This document shows, one piece after another, positions 1 to 8,248 of a stretch of DNA of 64,000 nt (the first letter of the stretch is position 1; every line of letters begins with the position of its first letter). Both the position numbers and the translations under genes were made by a program. Location of the stretch: contig NZ_CP152413.1 in NCBI RefSeq assembly GCF_038967635.1, positions 3,038,001 to 3,102,000 of the forward strand, read 5' to 3'. The notes beneath the pieces were generated by a model. That model saw nothing but the letters and a program-made list of their open reading frames with translations, was not told the DNA's origin and ran no database searches. Source of the stretch: Bradyrhizobium sp. B124. GTDB taxonomy: Bacteria; Pseudomonadota; Alphaproteobacteria; Rhizobiales; Xanthobacteraceae.

Positions 1-1022
1 AACGCGTTGGCGATGTTGCCGCGCGCGAAATACTCGGCGCCACCCGCGCCGTTATTGCCGAGATCGGCGCGCTGCGCGTGCGCCGCGCTGGTGTCCAGAA
101 TGGTCCAGGCGCCGGGATTGAGATCGATCGAGAGGCTGGTCGTGTAGTTGGAGAAGTCGTAGGTATCGGTGCCACCGCCATCCCACAGCGTCATCAGCAC
201 GAAATTGCTTTGCGGCGCGCCCTGCCCGACGCCATCGATGAACTCCTCGCCGGTGGTCGGGCTCCAGGTGTAGGTGGTGTTGCCGTTGTGCGCCGTGGCA
301 CCATAGTTCGCGCCGTACATGTACTGCAGCGCGGCGATGTCGTCCTGCATGTAGGTGGTCGGATGATCGGGCGCGTTGTCGCCATTGGTGGCGTTGTCGC
401 CAGGAAACTGGCTGTAGGTCATCACCGAGTATTCGTAGGAATTGTGATCGGCCGGCAGCGCGGGGAACGTCACGCCGTGCCCGTCCTGCGTGACGTGGCC
501 GTGCTTCAATCCGAGATTATGGCCGGTCTCGTGCATGATTCCGGCGGCATCCTGGAAGCTGCCGAGCACCGGATTGGTGTAGCCGCCGGTGACGAACCAT
601 GCGTCGCCTTGCGCGCCCATCGCGGAGAACGGCGCGCTGCCGTTGTAGCCCAGTTCAGGCGGATTGGCCTCCGCAGTGCCGGGCGCGTTGCCGGGGACGT
701 GCAGTCCGGTGTGCAAGGCGACACTGCTGTCGTCGGTGTAGTCGATCTTATCAGCATTGGCGTAGCGCAGCGTCGCGCCGGCGCTCGTCGTCTCGGTGAA
801 GGTGAGATTGGTGAAGCTTGCGATGTTGGTGAGCGCGGTACGTACTGCCGTCTGCTGTGCCGCCGTGAACGCGCTGAAATTGTCGATCTCCTGGTAGCCG
901 TATTCAGCGGTGCCAGTGGGGAACGAAAACGTCAGATTCTGCGCGCCGCCCGAACCCCACTCCCATCCCCAGAGAATGCCATCGATATCTGGATTACCGG
1001 ACAAATTAACAACTTGAGTCAT
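1..1022 (-). CDS. Serralysin-like M10 zinc metalloprotease, N-terminal part (runs off left edge)
   Basis: About 340 residues are visible and the frame is open at base 1. The start is the ATG at 1022, giving MTQVVNLSGNPDIDG. There is no cleavable signal peptide, as expected for metzincins exported by type I secretion. The zinc motif HETGHNLGLKH is at residues 164-174 and fits HExxHxxGxxH. A Met-turn (YSVMTY) follows about 40 residues later. Both are hallmarks of the serralysin/M10 family of secreted calcium-dependent proteases. The last visible part (WDGGGTDTYDFSNYT) is the typical entry to the RTX calcium-binding region, so the GGxGxD repeats and secretion signal should lie beyond base 1. The protein probably degrades extracellular proteins. 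Its export ABC/MFP/TolC partners are not in view. The zinc motif and Met-turn are read directly; secretion route is inferred from the family. Confidence 0.88.
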   Translation of the reverse strand, partial: MTQVVNLSGNPDIDGILWGWEWGSGGAQNLTFSFPTGTAEYGYQEIDNFSAFTAAQQTAVRTALTNIASFTNLTFTETTSAGATLRYANADKIDYTDDSSVALHTGLHVPGNAPGTAEANPPELGYNGSAPFSAMGAQGDAWFVTGGYTNPVLGSFQDAAGIMHETGHNLGLKHGHVTQDGHGVTFPALPADHNSYEYSVMTYSQFPGDNATNGDNAPDHPTTYMQDDIAALQYMYGANYGATAHNGNTTYTWSPTTGEEFIDGVGQGAPQSNFVLMTLWDGGGTDTYDFSNYTTSLSIDLNPGAWTILDTSAAHAQRADLGNNGAGGAEYFARGNIANA

Positions 1023-1391
1023 GGGAAAACTCCGTTTTGGGTGAAATGAAAAACGTCCCCAATTCCGTTCAGTTGTCTTGCTGACGCGAGATGCAATCCT
1101 TTCTGCTGAGGGTGATTCCGATTTCGAAATTTGCGACGCAAAGGTCGCCGGATCTGGAATTCACCTGCACCGCGCCCGACGTCCGCGGCGGGCGCGATTG
1201 TTAGGCTTGTGGCAACTACAAGTCAAACGTGTTTCTGATTGTAATAAAACCATAAATTGTTAGACGAATTCGTCGAAAATTTTGTGCGTGCTCAAGCACT
1301 GTCTGTGGGCAGTCACATTCTGTGAGGGTAGTGTGATCTTCGCAGACAAGGAGGCACGGTCCGTGACTCCAATCACACGGGATCATCGTCG
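1023..1391. other. Divergent intergenic region, no gene seen
   Basis: This 369-bp gap separates the reverse-strand protease from the forward GNAT gene and must carry both promoters. It is clearly AT-richer than its neighbours. It contains a 12-bp perfect palindrome (GACGAATTCGTC, 1263-1274) and a TCACA/TGTGA inverted pair near 1313-1336. I cannot assign either to a regulator. Confidence 0.4.
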
Positions 1392-2234
1392 ATGAACGAC
1401 CTCATCATCCGACATATGCGGCCGGACGAGATCGCGCTCGCGGTGGATTGGGCCGCGGCGGAAGGATGGAATCCCGGTCTCGCCGATGCGCCCTGCTTTG
1501 CCGCCGAGGATCCGTCGGGATTTTTCATCGGCGAGCTCGACGGCCAGCCTGCCGCGGTGATCTCCTGCGTCAATTACGGCGCAGGTTTCTCCTTCCTCGG
1601 CTTCTACATCGTGCGCCCGGATCTGCGGGGCCGCGGCCACGGTCTGAAGATCTGGAATGCGGCCATCGCGCATGCGCATCCGCGCGTGATCGGGCTCGAT
1701 GGCGTGGTGGCGCAGCAGGCGAACTACCAAAAGTCCGGCTTCGCGCTCGCTTACGCCAATGTGCGCTACGGCGGCACGGTCACCGCACCACCAGCGCCGA
1801 ACGCCGGCATCGTCGCGCTGACCGAGGTGCCTATGGCGCTGGTCGAGGCCGACGACGCCACGGTGTTTCCCGCGCCGCGTCCGGCCTTCCTGCGCGCCTG
1901 GATCAATGCGCCGGGCCATGTCGGACGCGCGCTGATGCGCGACGGCAGGCTGGCCGGCTGGGGGGTGATCCGTCCGTGCCGTACCGGCCGCAAGATCGGT
2001 CCGCTCGTCGCCGACGACCGCGCCGGCGCCGAGACCATTCTTTCGGCGTTGCTCGCGAGTGCAGGCAGCGGCGACATCTTCCTCGACGTTCCCGCGGTCA
2101 ACCGCGACGCCGTGGCGCTGGCGCAAGGCCTCGGGCTGTCGCCGGTGTTCGAGACCGCGCGGATGTACACTGGCGCGATCTCGCCATTGCGGATCGATCG
2201 CGTGTTCGGCGTCACGACGTTCGAGCTCGGTTAG
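1392..2234 (+). CDS. GNAT family N-acetyltransferase
   Basis: 280 residues. The N-terminal half is a GNAT fold: the acetyl-CoA-binding segment VRPDLRGRGHGLKIW matches the R/Q-x-x-G-x-G/A signature. The C-terminal half resembles the second GNAT-like domain (Acetyltransf_18/DUF1248) seen in YitH-type proteins, ending in a conserved RMYTG-type segment. The substrate is unknown; such two-domain GNATs are cytoplasmic. The start ATG at 1392 follows an unclear ribosome site. The gene stands alone, divergent from the protease. Fold assignment is confident, reaction partner is not. Confidence 0.82.
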   Translation: MNDLIIRHMRPDEIALAVDWAAAEGWNPGLADAPCFAAEDPSGFFIGELDGQPAAVISCVNYGAGFSFLGFYIVRPDLRGRGHGLKIWNAAIAHAHPRVIGLDGVVAQQANYQKSGFALAYANVRYGGTVTAPPAPNAGIVALTEVPMALVEADDATVFPAPRPAFLRAWINAPGHVGRALMRDGRLAGWGVIRPCRTGRKIGPLVADDRAGAETILSALLASAGSGDIFLDVPAVNRDAVALAQGLGLSPVFETARMYTGAISPLRIDRVFGVTTFELG

Positions 2235-2398
2235 AGAAACCTCTGCGTTCAAATGCCGCACGATCGCGGACCCGATTCCTGTGAAGCGGCTCATAACGCG
2301 TTTATTCAATAATGAAATACACCTCTGGTTGAGCGAGAGAGCCAGTTCAGTGCACTTCCGCACGCGCTGCGCTCGTCCGCGACAGAAGGAGGTGTCGC

Positions 2399-2692
2399 AT
2401 GGCGTTCCTGTTCTTCAACTTCCGCAGCATGGGCCTCAGCGAGGCGCTCGCCAATGTCGGCGAGCTCAAGGGCGTCGTCGCCAACACGCTGAAGCAGAAC
2501 GGCTTCACCGATGTCGTCAATACCCAGTCAGAGGTTGCCGGCAACAAGAACGGCGTTCGCGTGTCCATCCTGCATCTGCACAATGTCGATCGGCAGTTCT
2601 GGCAGGTGTTCATGGCCGGCGGCGATACCGCGGCCACCAAGCAGACGCTCGACGACGTCGTGCACAAGGTGGAGCATCTCGCCTTCCTCTAG
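2399..2692 (+). CDS. Hypothetical small protein (97 aa)
   Basis: A 97-residue protein that I do not recognise. It has a strong ribosome binding site (AAGGAGGTG about 5 bases before ATG). It has no signal peptide or membrane segment. It is rich in Val, Asn and His, with a VSILHLHNVDRQFWQVFMAG core that looks like an alternating strand/helix alpha/beta fold. It is followed by a good hairpin terminator, so it is probably a monocistronic transcript. Good codon usage and a strong Shine-Dalgarno site make it a real gene; no function is offered. Confidence 0.72.
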   Translation: MAFLFFNFRSMGLSEALANVGELKGVVANTLKQNGFTDVVNTQSEVAGNKNGVRVSILHLHNVDRQFWQVFMAGGDTAATKQTLDDVVHKVEHLAFL

Positions 2693-2736
2693 AGCTTCCG
2701 GTTCTGATTGAACCGGAGCTCCGAAGTCGTGCGAAA

Positions 2737-2764
2737 TCCCCGCGGGCAAGCCGCGGGGGTTTGC
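2737..2764. terminator. Bidirectional rho-independent terminator
   Basis: Perfect stem CCCCGCGG / CCGCGGGG (2738-2745 with 2751-2758) around loop GCAAG, then GTTT on the forward strand and ATTTC on the reverse strand. It sits between the convergent 97-residue gene and the monooxygenase-hydrolase gene and can serve both. Confidence 0.75.
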
Positions 2765-2769
2765 GCCCC

Positions 2770-5442
2770 CTAGTTCGCCGCCGCGTTGACCCGCGGGGTG
2801 GCGACGTTGTCCTGCTCCAGCTCCTCGGGCAGTCCGGCGAAACGCCTTAGCGCCTTCGCCATTTTCACGCGGCCGGCGACGCCGGTGATGATGACGTCGA
2901 CCATCACGAACGACGAGTGGAAGTGGCCCTGCGCCTTGAGCTGCTCGACCTTGACGCCGGCTTTCGCGAGCGCGTCGCCATAGGCATTCCCCTCGTCGCG
3001 CAGCGGATCGAACTCCGCAGTCGCGATGAACGCCGGCGGCAGGCCTTCGAGCTTGCCGCGCAACGGCGCGACGCGCGGATCGGTGCGGTCGGCCGGCGAG
3101 CAGTACAGGTCCCAGAACCAGAACATCAGCCCGCGGGTCAGGAAGTAGCCGGCCGCGTTGTCGACATAGGACTGCCGGTCGAACGAGGAGTCGGTGACCG
3201 GGCAGATCAAGAGCTGGCCTGCGATCTCGGGCCCGCCGCGATCGCGCGCGAGCTGGCAGGTCACGGCCGCGATGTTGCCGCCGGCGCTCCAGCCTGCGAC
3301 CAGCACCGGCCCTGCCCTGCCGCCGAGCTCGGCGGTGTGGGCTGCGATCCAGCGCGTCGCCGCATAGCCGTCCTCGGCCGCAGCCGGGAAGCGATGCTCG
3401 GGCGCGTGGCGATAGCCGACGCTGACGATGATCATGCCGGTGCGCCGGCACAGATCGCGGCAGAACGGATCATCCGACAGCTCGTCGCCGAGCACCCAGC
3501 CGCCGCCGTGGAAATACACCACGATCGGGTGCGGCCCCGGCGTCGCCGGACGATACAGCTTGTACGGCAGCGGACCATCGGCGCCCTGCAGCACGCCGGT
3601 GCCGACCTCGCCGACCGGACGGCCGGCAGGACGGCCCTTGTTGAACTCGTTGAGGAAGTCGCGTGCGCCCTGCGCGCCCATCGTCTCGATCGGCGGCAGG
3701 TTCATCTCACCGAGCATATTGAGCACCAGCCGCACATCCGGCTGCAAACGCACCACCTCGCCGTCATTGCACTGCTCGGCAACACCGGGACCCGAGAGCT
3801 TGAAGCCGAGCATGCCGCGCCCGACCACCTCGTTGCAGATGCTGCGATACGGACCGACGCCGCCGGTATAGGGCATCACGCCCTGCGGCTTGCCGGGCAC
3901 GTTGGCGCCCGTGTACCAGGTGTTGGCGAGCCGGTGCAGCGTCAGGGTCGCACAATCGGCCATATGGCGTTCCCAGCCGGCCTGCGCGGTCTCGGTGGCT
4001 TCCATCGTCGTGAAGCCGGCGTCGCGCAACGCGGCGATGCGGTCGACCACCCAGTCGACATGCTGCTCGATCGATACCGCCATGTTCGACAGCACCGACG
4101 GGCTGCCGGGACCGGTGATCATGAACAGATTGGGGAAGCCAGCGACGGTGACGCCGAGATAGGTCTGCGGTCCGTGCGCCCAGACATCCGACAGCGACTT
4201 GCCGCCGCGGCCGGAGATCGGATGCACCGCCATGATCGCGCCGGTCATCGCGTCGAAACCGGTGGCGAACACGATGACGTCGACATCGAAGCTGCGCTTG
4301 TCGGTCGAGATGCCGCCGGCGGTGATCGCCTTGATCGGCTCCTGCCGCAGATTGACCAGCGTCACGTTCGGACGGTTGTAGGTCGCGTAGTAATTGGTAT
4401 CGAGGCAGGGACGCTTGGCGCCGAACGGATGATCGTGCGGGGTGAGCGCCGCGGCCGTCTCCGGATCCTTGACCACGGCACCGATCTTCTCGCGGATCAG
4501 ATCGCCGACCAGCCGGTTGCCGTCGACATCGACCGCCTGGTCGGCCCAGAGCTGGGTCAGGATGTGGACGAGGTCGCCCGCCGCCCACGCCTTCTCGAAC
4601 CGCTCGCGGCGTTCGGCGTCGCTCAATTGCCAGCTCACCACGGTCTGCTGCGGATACGGCACCCCGGCCATCGACCAGCGCGCCTGGTCGCGATAGGCCG
4701 CACGGTCGGTCTCGAAGAAGGTCTTGCGATCTTCCGGCGCCGGACCGTTGCCGGCCGGCAGTGCGAAATTCGGCGTGCGCTGGAATACGGTGAGTTGCGC
4801 GGCCTGTTCGGCGATCAACGGGATCGACTGAATGCCCGACGATCCGGTGCCGATCACGGCAACGCGCTTGCCCTTCAGGTCGACGCCCTGGTGCGGCCAG
4901 CGGCCGGTGAAATAGATCTCGCCTTTAAAATCCTTGACGCCGTCGATCTCCGGCGGCTTCGGCGACGACAGGCAGCCGGTCGCCATGATGTAGTAGCGGC
5001 ACGAGACGTTGGCGCCGTTGTTGGTCGCAATCTGCCAGCGCGAAGTCGCGTCGTCCCAGGTCGCCTGCGTGACCTTGGTGCCGAACCTGATGTCGCGGCG
5101 CAGATCGTACCGGTCGGCGACGAAGCCGAGATAGCGCAGGATTTCCGGCTGGGTCGCGTATTTCTCCGACCAGGTCCACGCCTGATCGAGTTCTGGATCG
5201 AACGTGTAGCTGTAATCGATGGTCTGGATGTCGCAGCGCGCGCCGGGATACCGGTTCCAGTACCAGGTGCCGCCGACATCGCCGCCCTCTTCGAGCGCAA
5301 CCGCCGAGAAGCCCGCCTTACGCAACCGATGCAACAGATAGAGACCGGCGAAACCGGCGCCGACGACTGCGACGTCAACCTGCTGCGTGGTTCCGCTGTG
5401 CGTGGAGTCCGAAGCGCGTGCTGCAACTGCTGCGTCTGGCAT
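2770..5442 (-). CDS. Baeyer-Villiger flavin monooxygenase fused to HSL-type alpha/beta hydrolase
   Basis: An 890-residue two-enzyme fusion. Residues about 20-550 are a class B flavin monooxygenase: FAD Rossmann motif GAGFAG (28-33), second fingerprint [15 protein letters not shown] (57-71), NADPH motif GTGSSG (198-203), and ATGFD (394-398). The BVMO fingerprint FxGxxxHxxxWP is present at 172-183, but Phe178 (codon ttc) replaces the His. Residues about 610-880 are an HSL-family alpha/beta hydrolase with a complete catalytic set: oxyanion HGGGW (645-649), nucleophile Ser719 in GWSAG, Asp812 in FDPLRDEG and His842. Typical BVMOs are about 540 residues and HSL esterases about 310, so both domains are full length. 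Expected chemistry is oxygen insertion into a ketone to give an ester or lactone, then its hydrolysis in the same polypeptide. The gene is monocistronic. The substrate cannot be predicted. Confidence 0.9.
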   Translation of the reverse strand: MPDAAVAARASDSTHSGTTQQVDVAVVGAGFAGLYLLHRLRKAGFSAVALEEGGDVGGTWYWNRYPGARCDIQTIDYSYTFDPELDQAWTWSEKYATQPEILRYLGFVADRYDLRRDIRFGTKVTQATWDDATSRWQIATNNGANVSCRYYIMATGCLSSPKPPEIDGVKDFKGEIYFTGRWPHQGVDLKGKRVAVIGTGSSGIQSIPLIAEQAAQLTVFQRTPNFALPAGNGPAPEDRKTFFETDRAAYRDQARWSMAGVPYPQQTVVSWQLSDAERRERFEKAWAAGDLVHILTQLWADQAVDVDGNRLVGDLIREKIGAVVKDPETAAALTPHDHPFGAKRPCLDTNYYATYNRPNVTLVNLRQEPIKAITAGGISTDKRSFDVDVIVFATGFDAMTGAIMAVHPISGRGGKSLSDVWAHGPQTYLGVTVAGFPNLFMITGPGSPSVLSNMAVSIEQHVDWVVDRIAALRDAGFTTMEATETAQAGWERHMADCATLTLHRLANTWYTGANVPGKPQGVMPYTGGVGPYRSICNEVVGRGMLGFKLSGPGVAEQCNDGEVVRLQPDVRLVLNMLGEMNLPPIETMGAQGARDFLNEFNKGRPAGRPVGEVGTGVLQGADGPLPYKLYRPATPGPHPIVVYFHGGGWVLGDELSDDPFCRDLCRRTGMIIVSVGYRHAPEHRFPAAAEDGYAATRWIAAHTAELGGRAGPVLVAGWSAGGNIAAVTCQLARDRGGPEIAGQLLICPVTDSSFDRQSYVDNAAGYFLTRGLMFWFWDLYCSPADRTDPRVAPLRGKLEGLPPAFIATAEFDPLRDEGNAYGDALAKAGVKVEQLKAQGHFHSSFVMVDVIITGVAGRVKMAKALRRFAGLPEELEQDNVATPRVNAAAN

Positions 5443-5640
5443 GCCATTCCTCCCGTATGTTTTGATTTGACGGAAGGCTAGCCCTGCGCTTTCAGTTTGT
5501 CATCACGACAAACGCAATCTGAGGTCGCCGCAATTGTGGCGTGCGCGGCCTGGGGTGCGGCGCGCAGCGCGTAGACGCAAGTGCTGAGCTGGCACGTTGC
5601 GGCAAGGCCGTGTCAAAGTCGAGCGCTCGAATCTAGACCC

Positions 5641-5739
5641 GTCACCCTGAGGTGGCCGCTTCTTCAGCGGCCCTCGAAGGGTCGACGGCCCGATTGTGGC
5701 CGTGCATCCTTCGAGACGCGCGCAAGAGCGCGCTCCTCA
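5641..5739. repeat. Palindromic intergenic repeat, family A, left part (split by IS)
   Basis: Begins GTCACCCTGAGG, contains the inner hairpin GGCCGCTTCTTCAGCGGCC and CTTCGAGACGCGC...GCGCTCCTCA. It is the same family as 11703-11831 and 51724-51820. The right end (TCAGGATGAC, 6675-6684) lies beyond the inserted IS. Confidence 0.8.
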
Positions 5740-6674
5740 GAGCCTGACTGATAAATGGGGGTGAGTGATCCCAGCGAGGTGTGATTCCATCGGATTTGCA
5801 AAGATTCGAAGGAGATCACGATGCCCTGGACTGAAATCACTCGAAAGCAATATCGGCGGGACGACCTGCGTTATGCAAGCGATATGACAGATGCGGAATG
5901 GAGGCTGATCAGGCGCCTTCTGCCGCGAGCACACCGGCGTGGCCGACCGCGCCGAACCGATCTTCGTAGTGTTGTGGAGGCGGTTCTCTACATTCTATCG
6001 ACAGGATGCCAGTGGCGGGCACTGCCGCAGGAGTTCCCACCCTATTCGACGGTGCAGGGTTATTTTTACGCGTGGCGAGATACGGGTCGATGGCAGAAGA
6101 TCGCCAGCGTTCTTGTTCAGCGGGCGCGAAAAAAGCTGGGACGTGCTTCAAAGCCGACAGCTGCCGTGATCGACAGCCAAAGTGCGCCGACCACGCAGGC
6201 CGGCGGGCCTCGTGGCTACGACGCGGGGAAGCGCATCTACGGCCGCAAGCGGCACATTGTGACCGACACCAATGGCCTGCTCCTCGGAGTTCATGTGCAT
6301 CCGGCCAACGTCCAGGACTGCCATGGTGCGGTACCGTTGCTGAAGATGGTACGGACGCAATTCCCTCGGCTGGGACACGTTTTTGCCGATCGGATCTATC
6401 GTGGGAAGCAGCTTCTCGACGCCCTCTCGGACTGCGGTCCATGGACCATCGAGATCGTCGAGCGGCCTCAAGGCGTCAAAGGCTTCCAGCTGCTGCCGCG
6501 ACGATGGGTTGTTGAACGGACATTCGCTTGGTTCGGCAGATGTCGACGTCTCGCCAAGGACTTCGAGGCCGCCACAGCCACCGAAGTCGCATGGTTACTC
6601 CTCGCCCACATCAGGCTCCTGACCCGCAGACTTGCCGCCGCTCATAGCGATTGACGGCATTATGAGTCAGACTC
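5740..6674 (+). mobile_element. Complete IS5-family insertion sequence (935 bp, IS1031-like)
   Basis: Terminal inverted repeats are GAGCCTGACTGATAA (5740-5754) and, on the other strand, GAGTCTGACTCATAA (6674-6660), matching at 13 of 15 bases. The direct repeat TCA flanks it on both sides (5737-5739 and 6675-6677). Deleting the element plus one TCA restores GCGCTCCTCAGGATGACGG, which matches the right end of repeat family A except for one base. A 3-bp TNA duplication is typical of the IS1031 subgroup of IS5. The single transposase gene is intact, so the element may still be mobile. Confidence 0.88.
5821..6654 (+). CDS. IS5-family DDE transposase
   Basis: 277 residues in one uninterrupted frame, preceded by AAGGAG. 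The N-terminal DUF4096-like helix-turn-helix region (YASDMTDAEWRLIRRLLP) is followed by the DDE nuclease core. The first Asp is in AVIDSQSAPTT, the second in VFADRIYRGK, and the Glu in VVERTFAWFGRCRRL, which also carries the Y/R-type (DDE C-terminal) signature of IS4/IS5 enzymes. It catalyses cut-and-paste movement of the surrounding 935-bp element. Length and single-frame organisation fit IS5-type transposases that need no frameshift. There is no sign of decay. Confidence 0.93.
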   Translation: MPWTEITRKQYRRDDLRYASDMTDAEWRLIRRLLPRAHRRGRPRRTDLRSVVEAVLYILSTGCQWRALPQEFPPYSTVQGYFYAWRDTGRWQKIASVLVQRARKKLGRASKPTAAVIDSQSAPTTQAGGPRGYDAGKRIYGRKRHIVTDTNGLLLGVHVHPANVQDCHGAVPLLKMVRTQFPRLGHVFADRIYRGKQLLDALSDCGPWTIEIVERPQGVKGFQLLPRRWVVERTFAWFGRCRRLAKDFEAATATEVAWLLLAHIRLLTRRLAAAHSD

Positions 6675-6701
6675 TCAGGATGACGGATTCGCAGTCCTGC
6701 C

Positions 6702-7406
6702 TTACACGGACCGCATCAAGCCGCCATCGACGCGGATGTTCTGGCCGGTGATGTAGCCCGCGCCGTCGGAGACGAGGAACGCGATCGTCGCGGCGATCTC
6801 CTCCGCCTTGCCGTAGCGCTTCATCGGCACGCTGTCGCGGCGCGCGTCGGTTGCCGGCAGGCTGTCGATCCAGCCGGGCAGCACGTTGTTCATGCGGACG
6901 TTATCGGCCGCGTAGCTGTCGGTGAACAGTTTTGTGAACGCGGCGAGCCCGGCGCGGAACACCGCAGAGGTCGGAAACATCGCGCTCGGCTCGAAAGCCC
7001 AGGCGGTGGAAATGTTGACGATCGCGCCCGACTTCTGCGCCTGCATGTGAGGTGCGACGAGACGTGTCGGGCGGATCACGTTCATCAGATAGACGTCGAG
7101 ACCGGTGTGCCACTGCTCGTCGGTCAATTCCAGCACGCCTGCACGCGGGCCGTGGCCGGCGCTGTTGACCAGCGCATCGATGCGGCCCCAGCGCGCCATC
7201 ACGCCGTCGACGGCGCGCTTCAGATCGTCGTTAGAACGATTCGAGCCTGTGAAGCCGATCCCGCCGAGCTCGCCGGCCAGCGCCTCGCCCTTGCCCGACG
7301 ACGACAGGATCGCAACGCGAAATCCATCTGCGGCAAGCCGCCGCGCCGCCGCCGCTCCCATGCCGCTGCCGCCTGCGGTGACGAGTGCGACCTTTTCCGA
7401 AGCCAT
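6702..7406 (-). CDS. SDR-family protein with non-canonical active site
   Basis: About 234 residues from the ATG at 7406 (MASEKVALVTAGGSG), preferred over an upstream start because the Rossmann fold begins at once. The nucleotide motif TAGGSGMG, the NSAG motif and the C-terminal GYITGQNIRVDGG segment are classical short-chain dehydrogenase features. The active-site segment is unusual. Where YxxxK is expected the sequence reads SAVFR (in FPTSAVFRAGLAAFTK), so Tyr is Ser and Lys is Arg. The preceding NIST Ser is kept. It may be a divergent SDR branch with altered chemistry, or a binding protein. It lies just downstream of the IS and 80 bp from the DoxX-like gene on the same strand. Confidence 0.8.
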   Translation of the reverse strand: MASEKVALVTAGGSGMGAAAARRLAADGFRVAILSSSGKGEALAGELGGIGFTGSNRSNDDLKRAVDGVMARWGRIDALVNSAGHGPRAGVLELTDEQWHTGLDVYLMNVIRPTRLVAPHMQAQKSGAIVNISTAWAFEPSAMFPTSAVFRAGLAAFTKLFTDSYAADNVRMNNVLPGWIDSLPATDARRDSVPMKRYGKAEEIAATIAFLVSDGAGYITGQNIRVDGGLMRSV

Positions 7407-7483
7407 GACCTGATATCCCTTGATGACGAAGCTGACGCAAGGTCTATCATCAGGGATCGCGCCGGGCGACACCCGGGCGGCGG

Positions 7484-7804
7484 TCAGGACGAGGTCGCGG
7501 CAAGAGCGATCAAGGTGACAAAGACGCCAAGTGGCGCCAGGTGCGAAAAATCACGGTGGCGCAGAACGGTGGAAACCGCGGCCGCAATGATGGCCGCCCC
7601 AAGCACCAGGCCGACAACCCGACTGACGGGAATTGCGATCAGAACAGCGCTTATCATCTCCAGTCCACCGGTCAAAATGCCCCACCAGCGCGGGTAGCCC
7701 CACCGAGCGAAATCGCCTTGGGTCGCTGACGTGCTGATCGCATTGAAGAGGCCTGCGCCAAAGAAGCCGGCAGCGAGCAGCCAGATCGAAAGAGCATGCA
7801 TCAT
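7484..7804 (-). CDS. DoxX-like small membrane protein
   Basis: About 106 residues starting MMHALSIWLLAAGFFGAG. Four hydrophobic segments and the pattern of the first helix, a short loop (GDFARWGYPRWWGILTGGLEM) and then two helices are typical of DoxX/DoxX-like integral membrane proteins. The start overlaps the end of the upstream DUF4267 gene by a few bases, so the two are translationally coupled. The function of this family is largely unknown; some members sit with redox systems. The neighbour TetR gene probably controls the pair. Confidence 0.78.
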   Translation of the reverse strand: MMHALSIWLLAAGFFGAGLFNAISTSATQGDFARWGYPRWWGILTGGLEMISAVLIAIPVSRVVGLVLGAAIIAAAVSTVLRHRDFSHLAPLGVFVTLIALAATSS

Positions 7805-7805
7805 C

Positions 7806-8189
7806 TCAGGGCACTCCAATGATCAGCGGCACAGCCGCAAGGACCATGATCACCGCCGTGAGACCGTGAATGCCGAAGGCGCTTTTGGTGGAGCCTTTCG
7901 CTGCGAGAATCAGCAGCATGTCCCCGATGGGGATGATGGCTTCAACCAGCAGGATGATGCCGACCTCGCGCGGCGCGCCGAACACCATGAACGCCAATAC
8001 GGCCAGTCCCGCCACAATGTCGCGCACCCCCTTGAGGCGAAGCCACCAAGCGATGTTGGTGCCATTTTCAGGAAGCGGCAGGCCGAAACTGCGTGTCGCG
8101 GTTGTCGGGCTCGCGACATAGAGGGTGCCGATCGCGATAATTCCCAGGGCCAGGAGCAATCCCGTTCCGAGCGCAAGCCAATGCATCAC
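7806..8189 (-). CDS. DUF4267-type membrane protein
   Basis: 127 residues with four predicted membrane helices, starting MMHWLALGTGLLLALGIIAIG. The central segment WLRLKGVRDIVAGLAVLAFM and the end TKSAFGIHGLTAVIMVLAAVPL fit the DUF4267 family (DoxX-related four-helix proteins). It is the first gene of a two-gene reverse-strand operon with the DoxX-like gene and is divergent from a TetR regulator across a 59-bp gap holding a strong palindrome. No biochemical role is known to me. Confidence 0.78.
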   Translation of the reverse strand: MMHWLALGTGLLLALGIIAIGTLYVASPTTATRSFGLPLPENGTNIAWWLRLKGVRDIVAGLAVLAFMVFGAPREVGIILLVEAIIPIGDMLLILAAKGSTKSAFGIHGLTAVIMVLAAVPLIIGVP

Positions 8190-8214
8190 ACGTCCTCATC
8201 TAGCTTAAGAACAA

Positions 8215-8233
8215 TATCTAGCGATGCTAGATA
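8215..8233. promoter_or_regulatory. Palindromic operator candidate for the TetR regulator
   Basis: Perfect inverted repeat TATCTAGC-GAT-GCTAGATA in the 59-bp space between the divergent DUF4267 and TetR genes. Arm length (8 bp) and spacing suit a TetR dimer. Partial extra half-sites (ATCTAGC at 8199, ACTAGAAT at 8243) flank it. Binding would be expected to repress both promoters. This is inference from position and symmetry. Confidence 0.65.
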
Positions 8234-8248
8234 AATAGCATTACTAGA

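Noticed and set aside
1263..1274. GACGAATTCGTC palindrome as an operator
   Set aside because: A 12-bp palindrome with an EcoRI-like centre occurs by chance often enough; no supporting position or copy.
2917..5481. An 854-codon open frame antisense to the monooxygenase-hydrolase gene
   Set aside because: Composition is Arg/His/Asp-rich without domains, typical of GC-rich reverse frames; the opposite strand has clear motifs.
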